The notes: generated by a model not told the origin, from the letters alone. A stretch of 64,000 nucleotides of DNA from Notolepis coatsorum (GCA_963971535.1 OZ020589.1:95910324-95974323); one strand, 5' to 3'; counted from the stretch's first letter, positions 21,154 to 31,452 are shown. Numbers and translations: made by a program.

Positions 21154-23320
21154 GTGAGTAGTGTTTGCTGGCAGGCTCCACTTGTCTGTTAGTGCTATGG
21201 GGGCTACTTGACAATGTTTATGGAAACCGGCCCCAGGCTAGGGTCCTTTGTTCAGCCACCTAGGCGACAGGAGACCTTGGTCTGAAGACCATTATAGTTT
21301 TACTAGTGGGCCGCGACCATTGACACTGGTGATCCCTGTGTGTTTTGGACGAGTGGATTCTCTCTGTCACCGTGTTAAGGCCCCATCTTTCATATCCAAA
21401 TGAGAGTATTCCTTCACGAGGGGATATGTGCATGAATGTGCGGTAGCGGCAGATTCATGTTCAAAGTCAGCTACACAGGCCAGTTGGTATTGTGCTGATT
21501 CCGTCGGGTGTGGTAAAATCACCGTTGTGAAGCGGTGTTGACATCTTGTTTTCTCTTTTCTCTTAAAAAGTGAGGAGAGGTTCAGAACGGCGGCCTGTCT
21601 GGGTGAGTGTTATGTCATTGTTACATGTTCATAGCTGGCGGTTAGCCAGTCAGCTGTTAACTGCTGCGTTAGCCTGCTGGATCGCTGCATGGCCTGCTTA
21701 GGTTGGGCCTACTATTAGCCAGTCAGCTGTTAGCTGCGGGGCTAGCATGTCGTGGTCGCTAGGTAACGTTAGCTTGCTGCTATAGGCCATGGCCTGGCGC
21801 GGGGTAGCTTAGCTTCTCGCGCGCCGCCGTGAGCTCGCTTCTGATCGCGTGCGTCGTTAGCTCGGCGTCTCGCGAGCAGAAGCAGTAGCACCCGAACGGT
21901 TGGAGCGGCCGTTAGCTTGATGCTATTCTGTTGAACGTGCTTTGATTTTAACATGTTTTACACTCTTGACCACGACGTCATCCTTGACAGGGGATGTTTC
22001 GTCGACCCTGCCCTGAGCCAGGACGGCAAGGTTGCATCAACAGGGGACTGTAGTGCGGGTTGGGGCGGTGACGCTGCCCAGTTCGGACAACACAGGAGCG
22101 GCTGTGTTCCTACGGTGTCTGTGACTGCACTTCGCTGATCTGCGTTCCGGGTAGGAACGGGGTTGACCAGACCTCATAACACGTCTTCTGGTTTTACTTT
22201 GCTAAATGTATTGTGAATAACGGTGTTTTTCCCAAAACGTGTGTTGCTACAATGCATTTAGGATACGTTGCGGGTTATGTGTGAGCTGTTTTTGTCACTG
22301 GCAGTTAGCTTCTCCGTGCAAATCGGGATGTAATGATCTGGTTGTTGTGTGAGAAACATCATGGTGTTTATATGTACCGTGTACTCACAACTAAGGTAAC
22401 TAACCTATGAAGCTATGCTTGGTGACAAGTGAGTAAAAGAATGTTCTTTCTCAGACTGTGATGACAATGAACAGTGTGTTCACATATTAACAGGTTTTCC
22501 TGTTTTAACTGGCCGTATTGAGGGTAAAATAGGAGGATTGTGTTTTCCCCCCCGGTTCCCTGGGGACTTTTTCATCCTCCTATCAGACATGTTTGTGCAC
22601 TATTTGTGTCTTTTGTGTGGTAGGGATGCGATGTAACTCTTAGCTTGATTGCTGAGGTTGTGCTAAATCTGCTGGAGAGACTTATTTTCCTAAAAAAAGA
22701 AAATGGTTTGGTTGCTGTCATGTGTGCTTAGCAAGGCCTGTGGCCGATACTAATCGAGAATGATGTATTCTCTCATTGTGAAAAAAACGGCGTTCCTCTG
22801 TTGAGTGTTTTTGCCATTTTTTGTAGGTGATGATGGGTTGTGTGTGTCATGTGACCTACAACTGGGTTGGACTGGCCACAGAAGCACATGTGTATGTTGG
22901 ACCGGGGCTCTTGGAGCCCTCTCTATTCTGTGTTTTTCCTTAGTAAAAATCAGGTAGCAGGTTAGCTCATGCGCTGTGTGGAGCTGTAAAACGCTTCATA
23001 GAGTTGACTATGACTGTGTCATATTCTCTTTTTGTCATTACATCGTATCATGGGTGTGGGGTCGTAAAGGGGTGAACTGGTAACCTTTCCTCTCCCCATT
23101 GTTTCTGTCGGTCAGGGGTACACCCCCTGTCCTTCAAGGTTCCCGTCACGTGGCGGTTCGGCACGTTACGGGGGGGGGGGGGGGGGGGGGGAGGAGGGAG
23201 TTCCTGGTCCCACGGCCTGGTATATTGGGCGTGTGCACCGCAGGAATTCCCCCGCCATAGAGTACGTCACCGTGCGCGTCTCTGTTGGTAGGACTTCCGT
23301 GTGCTGTTCAGGTCCATGTG
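21154..23320 (+). other. Element B conserved non-coding interior
   Basis: Colinear with A: CCCCAGGCTAGGGTCCT, GGCCCCATCTTTCATAT, CACATATTAACAGG, CCTGTGGCCGATACTAATCG and a poly-G run (23171-23191) occur in the same order in both. No frame is open in both copies. Consistent with an intron or an untranslated region. No other gene seen. Confidence 0.55.
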
Positions 23321-23458
23321 ATGGATCTGTTTTCAGGGGGGGTGGTCAGGGCTCCTCCTCACCAAGCGCCTATTCAGGCCTTCTGTGAGTTCGGACTCCT
23401 TCTTCCATGTGAGGAAGCCTCCATCAGAGTACAGAGCCTTCCTCCTCAGATTGTCAAA
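23321..23458 (+). CDS. Conserved 46-codon ORF ending at a splice donor (element B)
   Basis: Counterpart of 13781-13912. Starts MDLFSGGVVRAPPHQAPIQA and ends LPPQIVK in phase 0 just before GTGAGTGG. The net insertion relative to A is two codons, so the frame is kept. If it is an internal exon, the acceptor may be TTTTCAG at about 23331-23337. Function unknown. Confidence 0.4.
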
Positions 23459-24396
23459 GTGAGTGGACCCTCTAGAAGGGTCCTTTTCTATTGTGTGTGT
23501 ATTCGATTCAATTCGTTTATTGAGTGTGTATGGGTTCAGTGCCTCTTCCCCGGAGAGTCCTAAAACCAGTTTTTCACATGGCTCAAGGTGCAATATATTC
23601 TTTTCAATCTGTACAGCTCGCGTGGGAAGTCTCTCTGGGGATCCCCGTCTCCTTCCTATGGGAGGGTGGTGGGATGTAAAAATGTGAACATTTTTTACCC
23701 CGGCTGTGTAGACTGGGATACATACTGTTGATGCTTCCTTCTTTTCTATTCCAGAAGTGTTGGAGTTAGGGAGTGTCACACCCCTCTTGTCGTTCCCCTG
23801 GGCGCCTTGGGGATTCAATGACAGGTCTAAATAGCCTGTTCATTGATGGGGGTGTGTCCCGACGCACGTATAGTGCTAGCTCGCTGTAAACAGGCGATTG
23901 ACTGGCACGCCTTGGTTGCTTGTGGTTGAAACAGCGTTTTTATAAAGCAACTGAGATGGGGGTTTTTCCTCTTCCGACGACCACATCCCATGACCTGGGT
24001 GGGTTGTCGACGGATTCTCGTTCATGTCTGGGAGATGATGACGGAATGGATCTGAACATATGTGGAGGGGTCTCACGCCCTTGGGGTGGGCCACCAGGCG
24101 CGGTTCGCCCCGAACGTCTGGGTGGCGCCTTCTTTTCATGTTAAGATCGACACGCATATCTGCCCTTCTCCTGGAGTAGGCATGTCGGCGTGGTTAGGGC
24201 ACGGGACTGGTTCTGGTCACGCTGGTCCAGGTCAGTTGAACCCGTTGTCCGCCGGGGATGCAGATCTGCTGTTCTGGTACCCTGAGGGACTTGGGCTTTT
24301 TTCAGGGGGAAAAATGCCAGGTCGGTCTGGGTGTCACAGGGTTAAGCGCTATGGAGACCCTGGTTGGGTATGTTTTTACTCAGCACTGTCGTAATG

Positions 24397-24515
24397 GCTT
24401 ACAGCCATGCCATTCTGTACACGCTCGATCTCGTCGGATCTCGGCCGCTACACAGGTTGGTCCTGGTTAGTACTTGGTTGGGAGACCGCCTGGGAATACC
24501 AAGTACGGTGTGCTT
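24397..24515 (+). ncRNA. 5S rRNA-like segment 1 in element B
   Basis: A 119-bp block starting GCTTACAGCCATGCCATTCT, at the same element position as the block in A. The C box TACTTGGTTGGGAGACCGCC is identical to A. The 5' half is diverged (CTCGATCTCGTCGGATCTCG), and the A box is altered. Shared ancestry with the A copy shows the 5S-like piece was part of the element before A and B separated. Confidence 0.8.
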
Positions 24516-25100
24516 AGGGGCTGGTTCTCTATTATTTATTATATATTTATTATTTGTCCGAAGTGATGTTTGCGACCCGTAGGCCTGGGTTAACCCTTTT
24601 TTGAAAACTGAAACACTTGTACTGTGGTATAGCCGGTGTATACCCGCAGGTGTGTTTTGGAGTTTTTTCTTGAGGGGTTATAGGAACAACCACCGCATTG
24701 GGTAACACCGAGGTGGTTGATTCCCTGGTGTGTTGGAGCAGTGTCAACTCCCGGGTTCACCGGTTGAGGGTGCCCCTGCACGTTCATGACGTCTGCCAAT
24801 CGTGTCAGCCTTCTCTGCCTCGACCCCTCTGGGTGGGGGTTTTTAAATGGAGGCTTGGTCATGCAACAACGCCAGCATACGCCCCTTCCGCCGGGGCAGC
24901 TGTGTTCAGCTGTCCCCTCTGGCACCTGTCTCGTCCGCAGTCTCCAGGCTAGGGTTAACAGCCTGTTGCCTGGTTTTTCCCCGGTGCGCTGCCTGCTTCC
25001 GTTGGTTAACCTTTTTTGTGTGCTTACGGCCATGCTGACTGCCTGTTCTGCAGGGTCAGTGTGCCAGGCGGTGTACTATTGGGGGGACGGGGCCCGCTCG

Positions 25101-25217
25101 GCTTACGGCCATACCGACCTGAACACGCCCGATCTCGTCCGATCTCGGTAGCTAAGCAGGTTCTGGCCTGGTTAGTACTTGGTTGGGATACCGCCTGGGA
25201 TTACCAGGTGCAGTAAC
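25101..25217 (+). ncRNA. 5S rRNA-like segment 2 in element B
   Basis: A 117-bp block starting GCTTACGGCCATACCGACCT, with CCCGATCTCGTCCGATCTCG, GTAGCTAAGCAGGTTCTGG and TACTTGGTTGGGATACCGCC. It is closer to canonical 5S than segment 1. Element A lacks it at the same place (GGGCCCGCTCTTGGAGGGGC at about 15620). It is therefore a later gain in B or a loss in A. The 3' acceptor strand ends CAGTAAC rather than pairing fully. Confidence 0.82.
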
Positions 25218-25705
25218 TGGGGGGCCTTTGTCCGAATACGCTGGCGATGTGGGGGGCGGGGCACTACGTGCCCACCTGGTGGGGTCTTGATGCTGGCATC
25301 ATGGACTTCTCCGGGCCCCCATTCCAGGGAGTCCAGTCCTTTTGGTGGGTCTGGGTCTTCCTTCGCGCTCCGCTGCTACGGCCTTGCCACGGGGTTGGGT
25401 TTGCCCTTGACCCCGTGATTCTGGGGGCGGTAACGAGGTTGTTCCTCCGTTCGTTCCCGGGTGGCATGCGGGTTGTGCGTGTGTGTAGTCGTGGGGTCAA
25501 GCCACGGTCTGCTCACCCTGTGCGTTGAGTTGCTTGAGTGCCTCTTCGCACGGTCGGGTCCGTCGCCTTCCCGTGAAGCCCCTAATAGGGGGGATACCCT
25601 CCATTAGGGGGGGTCGGGGGGGCTCGGCCCTCCCTGTTCTGATGGTTTTGGGGGGATGTCAGCGGGGTGTATTTGTCAGCCAGCGGCTCCGCTTGGCCTC
25701 CCATT

Positions 25706-25800
25706 GTGCAGTGTGATGCCAAGCAGAGCCTCTAACGGCACAGAACGCTAGGTTATGACTATAACCAAGTTCTGTTAGTTAGAGGTGACGCTTGGCATCA
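25706..25800. repeat. Element B internal complementary region
   Basis: CAGAGCCTCTAACGGCACAG (complement of the left end), then CTAGGTTATGACTATAACC, then GTTCTGTTAGTTAGAGGTGA (complement of the right end). Confidence 0.8.
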
Positions 25801-25828
25801 GACGGCCGCTGCAGCCCTTGACCTCACC

Positions 25829-26036
25829 TTGTGGTGAAAGCTTGGGAAGGAGGAGAGCAGGTGACCACACACCTGCTTATGAAGGTAAGCTGATGAGGGG
25901 TGTGGTCAGACTAATACTGGTATTAGAGGTACATTTGTGGAATTTATTCAGTACGCGTGCACCTACGCGAGATAGTGCAGTGTGATGCCAAGCGTCACCT
26001 CTAACTAACAGAACTTGGTTATAGTCATAACCTAGC
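25829..26036. repeat. Element B right inverted end
   Basis: Inverted copy of 20635-20821, ending GTTATAGTCATAACCTAGCG. The minisatellite resumes at TTTATGTACCCAG. Confidence 0.8.
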
Positions 26037-26475
26037 GTTTATGTACCCAGACTATATGGTGAAGTTGTATACAGTAATCATTTAAATAGTAATGTTCTCA
26101 GAATACATGAAGTTGTATACATTAGTAGTTTATGTTCCCAGAATACATGGTGAATATATACAGTAGTAGTTCATATAGTATCTGTTTATGTTCCCAGAAT
26201 ATATGGTGAATATATACAGTAGTAGTTTAACTTATATAGTAGTAGTTTATGTTCCCAGAATGCATGGTGAATATATATAGTAGTAGTTTATGTTCCCAGA
26301 ATGCATGGTGAATATATATAGTAGTAGTTTATGTTCCCAGAATACATGGTGAATATATACAGTAGTAGTTTATATAGTAGTAGTTTACGTTCCCGGAATG
26401 CATGGTGAATATATATAGTAGTAGTTTATGTTCCAGAATACATGGTGAATATATACAGTAGTAGTTTATATAGTA
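26037..26475. repeat. About 41-bp minisatellite, middle block
   Basis: At least eight diverged units of GTAGTTTATGTTCCCAGAAT followed by RCATGGTGAATATATACAG. Continues the left block interrupted by element B. Confidence 0.88.
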
Positions 26476-26954
26476 TTATTACATGGCGTTTTCACATTCG
26501 CCGAAATGCTTGCTTGTGATTGGTCAATAGCCCGCGTCAGAGGTCCGTTATCACACAATAATGACCGCTGTGGGACAATAATGACCGCTGTGCGCAGCTG
26601 TTCGCAATCAAGCCCACTACAACACTGTATATATGCTCAGCATATGCACATGTCATGCAATCAGACCACAGACCTGCCGACTGCCGATAATAATAATCAC
26701 TTTATTTGGGCTGACAGAGCCACAGAACAACTGCGTCTTCATTTGATCTAGTCTTGTCGATGAATTAGGTATATTGTTAGTAAGTTAGCCATGTAATAAG
26801 CGGGATAATGTATAGCTATACTCTATCATTGTGGCAAAATAATTGACCTTCACTGACGTTTAAAACACCTCGGCGCTGCGCCTCGGTATTTTAAACTCCG
26901 TGTCGGTCAATTATTTTGCGACAATGACCTCGTAGCTATACATTATCCCTTACG
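26476..26954. mobile_element. Non-autonomous repeat with terminal hairpin
   Basis: Interrupts the minisatellite. The right part (26800-26954) folds as an inverted repeat: GGATAATGTATAGCTATACT pairs with GTAGCTATACATTATCCC, and AAAATAATTGACC pairs with GGTCAATTATTTT. The left part (CCGAAATGCTTGCTTGTGAT onward) is shared with 27838-28110, so two copies of this family lie near each other. No ORF. Confidence 0.55.
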
Positions 26955-27075
26955 TAGTTTACGTTCCCGGAATGCATGGTGAATATATATAGTAGTAGTT
27001 TATGTTCCAGAATACATGGTGAATATATACAGTAGTAGTTTATATAGTAGTAGTTTACGTTCCCGGAATGCATGG
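26955..27075. repeat. About 41-bp minisatellite, right block
   Basis: Three units of GTAGTTTACGTTCCCGGAAT followed by GCATGGTGA and variants. Last visible part of the array. Confidence 0.8.
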
Positions 27076-27842
27076 TGACTCCACGGCTCAGCGTGATTTT
27101 TTTACCCTTTAACGTTATTGGGCGCCATCCTTTGAACGCCAACCACGTATATATATATATGTTATTTGATAATTTTTCCTTTTTTTCGATATTTTTATTC
27201 ATTATTCATCCGGGGACCTCGGTGTTACCATAGGGAATGAATCTGAGATCGCCAAAGTGCAATACCGGCCGCATCCAGCTAGACGGCGGTATCGAGCACC
27301 CTTTGAAACCTTGTATATTGGCCTGTGCAACGGTCAAATGTCACCGGGCTCACTTTTCTTTGTCGGGCGAATGGAGCAGTTATAACGATCGGATTGAGAA
27401 GCGTCAAATGCTCCCGATGCATGATGTGTGGTGGATTATGTTGGCAACACGATCGACACCAATACTGGGACTCGCGATCAGATAATTGGAATATTCTTTT
27501 TGGGGTACATCCTAGTGAAGGTATGGGCTATATGATATCAATCCTGCGTTGATCCAACCATGTCTTCATCCCGATCGTAACATATGTGTGTAACGTTACT
27601 CCACAACGTAGGCCGTTGGTGAAGATCAAAGCATCAAAAAACTACCCCCCCCCCCTTTCATGCATTCATGATGAAACATAATACCTATGATATAGATTTG
27701 ATTTGGGAATAATAGCGTGTACAGGCAAGAAACGGCAACGTTTATAGTAGAATTGACGTATAAGGCTATTACTCAGCCTTTCGGGAATTACCCCAGACCA
27801 CGCTATAACTATACTTATTATATGGCGTTTTAACATTCGCCG
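27076..27842. other. No recognised gene
   Basis: Mostly unique-looking sequence with a short TA run near 27150 and a C run near 27648. Small open frames here lack supporting motifs. Confidence 0.4.
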
Positions 27843-27993
27843 AAATGCTTGATTGTGATTGGTCAATAGCGCTCGGTTGCCCCTGACAGCGGTGAATTAT
27901 TTTTCGATAACTGACCGCTGCCATGGGCAACGCGCAATAATCACCGGTGATACGGGTAACCGAGCGCTATTGACCAATCACAATCAAGCATTT
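27843..27993. repeat. Hairpin-forming inverted repeat
   Basis: AAATGCTTGATTGTGATTGG, then TCAATAGCGCTCGGTTGCCC, is mirrored by GGGTAACCGAGCGCTATTGA, then CCAATCACAATCAAGCATTT. Arms are about 50 bp with a loop of about 50 bp. Sequence 28000-28140 matches 26590-26790 of the neighbouring copy. Confidence 0.75.
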
Positions 27994-28162
27994 AGATTGC
28001 AGTCACGAAAGCTAAGCATTACCATTATGCACAGCTGCACTCATCAGTGCAATCAAGTCCAAACCTGCCGGCTGCCGGCGATAATAATAATAACTTTATT
28101 TGGGCTGCATTTGATCTCGTCTTGTCGATGGTGTAAAATGAATTAGGTATATTGTTAGTTAG

Positions 28163-28188
28163 TGTGCTGAAGGGTCTGCAATTAGGTA
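28163..28188 (+). repeat. Probable BEL/Pao LTR start, copy 1
   Basis: Twenty-six bases beginning TGTGCTGAAGGGTCTGCAAT are repeated exactly at 31427-31452, just after the BEL integrase. An LTR beginning in TG at that position is expected for BEL/Pao. The sequences differ downstream, so one copy is interrupted or truncated. Confidence 0.5.
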
Positions 28189-28393
28189 GTTGAGTTTATA
28201 GGACTAGATATTACAATCCCTTAGATAATCAGCACTTTTTTGAATGGGGTAGTGGTAAAAGCTTCACTGGGGTCTTCAGGTGGGCACCCTCCTTCATTGG
28301 TGTTTCGTTGACAGGCCCACGACACCTCCGAAGGGCTCAACGGCAACACCTGGCGTCCCAGGTGTGCCCCCCTCTGCTTTTACCCCTCGATGG

Positions 28394-29566
28394 TCATTTT
28401 GCAGCCCAGTTGGGGTCCTTTCTCTTAATCCATAGCCATCTGCTGCTTCGTTCGGCAGCCTCTGACAGTGTTTTGACAGCTTGTCGGAACGCCTGTCCTC
28501 GCACTCCCATCCCCTTAATAAGCTTGGTTGTGGACATGGCAACAAAACCTCTAGAACCAACCTCCACCGGAAGCACCTGGGCACGCCAGCCGCGTTGTTC
28601 TGCCTCGGCTGCTATGTCGGAGTACTTCAGTCGTTTACGTTCATATGCTTCACCAACTGCAGCCTCCCATGGTACAGTTAGTTCCACAATGAATACAGAC
28701 TTCTGGGAGGTTGACCACAAGACCAGGTCCGGCCTGAGGTTAGTTGTAATTATCTCAGGCGGAAAGATTAGTTTCTGGTCCAAGTCAACCTGCATTCTCC
28801 AGTCCCGGGCAGTGTCCAGGAGGGTTGCCTCCACTCTTGCAGATGGCTTTGCTGGGAGCTGTCCTGCTCTTACAAAAGAAGTGGTGTTTGAGTGTCTAGG
28901 CATTGGGGGAGGGAGGGCATTGTTGGTAGTTCTCCTTCCTTCCAGGGTGATTGCCAGTTGTCTTAGGACCTGGTTGTGTCTCCAGGTGTAGCGCCCTTGG
29001 GACAAACTGGTTTTGCAGCCGGTGAGGATGTGCCTCAGTGTTGCGGGGGTTTTGCAAAGCGCACAAGAAGGATCTTCTCCAAACCACTGGTTTAGGTTCT
29101 TGGGCGTGGGGAGAACATCATAGGTGGCTCTGATGATGAAGCTGATTTGGCTTCCTTCCATCTCCCAAAGATCCTTCCATGTGAGCTTACGATGCTCCAG
29201 GTTTTCCCAGCTAGTCCATTGGCCCTGTTTGGACTGTGAGACTGCCTTTGCGCATCTGTCTGCCTCCTCTCGTTGTCGAACCTGAGCCACCACCAGCTTT
29301 CTCCTCTGGGTTGATGTTGCCTTGTGCCATGTGGGTCGACTTGTCCCAAGTCCAAACCCACCTCTTCCATGCTGCACCTGTCCTACAATGTCTCCATGCC
29401 TGAGAGACGATTTTGCTTGCTGTACGGCCTCAGATGGGATCCATTTCCTCCCAGTTGCCAGTCTGGGAGCAGCCGCTCGGATCACTTCATCTTGAGACTT
29501 GGTCAGGGTCATGTTCAGCCTCACTTTGGTGCATTTAAACTCCTCTATGAGGCTAGAGACAGGCAA
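28394..29566 (-). CDS. R2/NeSL-group LINE C-terminal ORF: zinc knuckle and restriction-like endonuclease
   Basis: The 390-codon frame is uninterrupted. It shows a basic linker, the zinc knuckle CALCKTPATLRHILTGC (CCHC spacing typical of R2/NeSL/Hero LINEs), then RHNQVLRQLA and the nuclease core RPDLVLWSTSQKSVFIVELT with a PD...E-x-T arrangement. This part nicks target DNA in R2-type elements. The RT domain that should precede it is missing, so the copy is 5' truncated. The first residues may be internal. The frame looks recent because it has no stops. Confidence 0.72.
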   Translation of the reverse strand: MPVSSLIEEFKCTKVRLNMTLTKSQDEVIRAAAPRLATGRKWIPSEAVQQAKSSLRHGDIVGQVQHGRGGFGLGTSRPTWHKATSTQRRKLVVAQVRQREEADRCAKAVSQSKQGQWTSWENLEHRKLTWKDLWEMEGSQISFIIRATYDVLPTPKNLNQWFGEDPSCALCKTPATLRHILTGCKTSLSQGRYTWRHNQVLRQLAITLEGRRTTNNALPPPMPRHSNTTSFVRAGQLPAKPSARVEATLLDTARDWRMQVDLDQKLIFPPEIITTNLRPDLVLWSTSQKSVFIVELTVPWEAAVGEAYERKRLKYSDIAAEAEQRGWRAQVLPVEVGSRGFVAMSTTKLIKGMGVRGQAFRQAVKTLSEAAERSSRWLWIKRKDPNWAAK

Positions 29567-29578
29567 TTCCAGGGCCCC

Positions 29579-29675
29579 GTGTGCTCAGTGTGCTCAGTGA
29601 TAATGACACGACACAAATAATTATTACTCTTGTGTGTCGTGTCGTCATCACATACATACTGAGCACTGAGCACAC
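29579..29675. repeat. Short inverted repeat
   Basis: GTGCTCAGTGTGCTCAGTGA with TGACACGACACA is mirrored by TGTGTCGTGTCGTCATCACA and TGAGCACTGAGCACAC. Arms are about 40 bp. Sequence from here to about 30130 holds no recognised gene. Confidence 0.65.
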
Positions 29676-30132
29676 ATTAGGAACAAATGTAACGTTAGTG
29701 GCCACCACATCTACACGAACGTCTACACAACATATAAGAGTTGTTTGTAGGTCGGAAATGATGGAATAGATTTACCAACAAAAAAAGGTGTTTAACCTGC
29801 TCATACCTGAAAAGCGAAAGTATAGACGCGGCACGGATAACTTGTGCTTCCATTCAAACAGACTGGACACATGTGACGTCAAGTCTCGCTCGCGTGAGAC
29901 TTCCTCTCTAGATACTCTTCAATACCTGGCCAGGGTACTCCTGGGTCCTAGTGCCCCCCGATGTTACACTATATGTCATGCACATGTATTTTATATGTAA
30001 ATAAAATTGCATTTATCTTTAGTCCTAATTCTGTCACTGTTTGATGTCACAAAAGCTGCCTACAACATTTGTAACATGTGATGAAAAAGTAAACAAATAA
30101 TTAACTGTATTAGACACTTGTTAATGATGAAT

Positions 30133-30519
30133 AGGCTTCACTTTAGATTGGCCCCCACGATAGCATCTGCAAATGATTTATAAATGTTTTATGAATGTCT
30201 TAACAAATCATTTGTTGAACATGAAAAATAAATGGAGATACACTATAGTCGTTTTTTTCATATCCATTTTTCAAAGCATCTACAAATGTGTTACTACACA
30301 TTAAACAACATTATTTAATGATGAACAAATCAAGTACAAACAATGTTGATAATGAGTTATAAATAATGTAGAACTTAATCTGTAAATGTTATACAAATAT
30401 AGTTATAAATGATTTAATAATCATTTATGAATGTATATAAATGGTTTGTTCATGATTAGTTCATTATCTACAAATACCTTATAAATGTATTATAACAGGG
30501 TGTTATTATAAAGTGCTAC
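30133..30519. mobile_element. AT-rich MITE-like repeat
   Basis: Made of ATTTATAAATG-type repeats. The ends GGCTTCACTTTAGATTGG and TTATAAAGTGCTACCG are roughly inverted (CACTTTA core). It abuts the truncated BEL integrase at 30520. No ORF. Confidence 0.45.
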
Positions 30520-31370
30520 CGAGATGGGGAATCATCTTCAAGTGCCTCACCACGAGAGCCGTCCATCTCGAGGTGCTGGCTGAAATGACAACAGACAGCT
30601 TCCTTCAGTCATTCCGTCGATTTACTGGAAGGAGAGGGCGACCCCATACCCTATGGTCTGATCACGGGACGAACTTCAAGGGAGGAGAAGCTGAACTCAT
30701 CAAGAGTTACCACCAGATGAGTGAGGAGTTGAGGGACGAGCTGGCCTCCCAACAGGTCACCTTCTCCTACAACCCTCCAAATGCACCCCACTTCGGTGGA
30801 ACGTGGGAGAGAGAGGTCAAGTCAGTAAAGGCTGCTCTAGCAGCCGCGCTCAGAGGACAGGTTCCTAAGGCAGAGGTCTTCAACACCGTGCTGGTGGAGA
30901 TTGAAGCCATTCTGAATTCCAAGCCACTGGGGTACGTCAGTAGCGACGCGGCCGATCTCGACCCCATAACACCCAACAGCCTTTTGATGGGGCGGCGAGA
31001 CGCGGCCCTTCCCTTTGCGGTCTACGCCTCCACCGAGATCATCGGCAGAAGACAATGGAGGTATAGTCAGGCTTTAGCCGACCAATTCTGGAAGAGGTTC
31101 ACCACTGAATATCTCCCATCGCTGCAAGGCCGCCGCAAGTGGATCACTGAAAGAAGCAACCTAGAACCAGGAACCCCAGTCATGATCGTGGATCAGGCGC
31201 TCCCCCGAGCCCGCTGGCTCACCGGAGGGGTGAAGAGTGTGGTAAAAGGGCAAGACGGAAGAGTCCGCTCGGCTATCGTGGATGTCGGAGGAAGAACATA
31301 CCACAGACCAGTGGCTCGACTGATCCGACTACCCCCGTACTCTGACTCTGACTCTGACCAGCCTGAGTGA
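30520..31370 (+). pseudogene. BEL/Pao integrase, 5' truncated
   Basis: The open frame reads RWGIIFKCLTTRAVHLEVLA, SDHGTNFKGGEAELI and NAPHFGGTWEREVKSVKAAL with LNSKPLGYV and DPITPNSLLMG. These are the D,D,E integrase core and the following BEL-specific region. The C-terminal part YLPSLQGRRKWITERSNLEP and ARLIRLPPY is the usual end of BEL/Pao pol. It would join cDNA to target DNA. Gag, protease and RT are absent, because the N-terminal side is cut by the MITE. The stop at 31368-31370 is intact. Confidence 0.88.
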
Positions 31371-31426
31371 CTACTAGACATTCAGCAGACCTCAGTACTG
31401 ATTAGTGCCGCAAATCAGGGTGCGGC

Positions 31427-31452
31427 TGTGCTGAAGGGTCTGCAATTAGGTA
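31427..31452 (+). repeat. Probable BEL/Pao 3' LTR start
   Basis: Begins TGTGCTGAAGGGTCTGCAAT, 57 bp after the integrase stop and just after a purine-rich stretch (CAAATCAGGGTGCGG). Exact copy of 28163-28188. The rest of the LTR is lost within about 40 bases. Confidence 0.55.

Larger units (their letters stand above)
20635..26036 (+). mobile_element. DIRS-like non-autonomous element B, carrying two 5S-like segments
   Basis: The left end 20635-20821 and right end 25829-26036 are inverted copies, and 25706-25800 is complementary to both. No RT or recombinase ORF. Recognisable blocks in order are: a 99-codon ORF ending at GTGAGT, a long conserved non-coding stretch, a 46-codon ORF ending at GTGAGT, a 5S-like segment, more conserved sequence, a second 5S-like segment absent from A, the internal complementary region and the right end. 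Better preserved than A, and inserted into the minisatellite without a visible target duplication. Confidence 0.82.

Noticed and set aside
14855..25217. Functional host 5S rRNA genes
   Set aside because: All three blocks have substitutions in the A-box or stem positions, lack the expected T-run terminator directly downstream and lie inside transposable elements.
20400..27075. CRISPR-like array
   Set aside because: The repeat units are contiguous with no unique spacers, so it is a minisatellite in a eukaryotic genome.
28308..28991. 227-codon plus-strand ORF opposite the R2/NeSL frame
   Set aside because: Shadow of the minus-strand coding sequence. Only the minus frame has family motifs (CCHC knuckle, PD...E).
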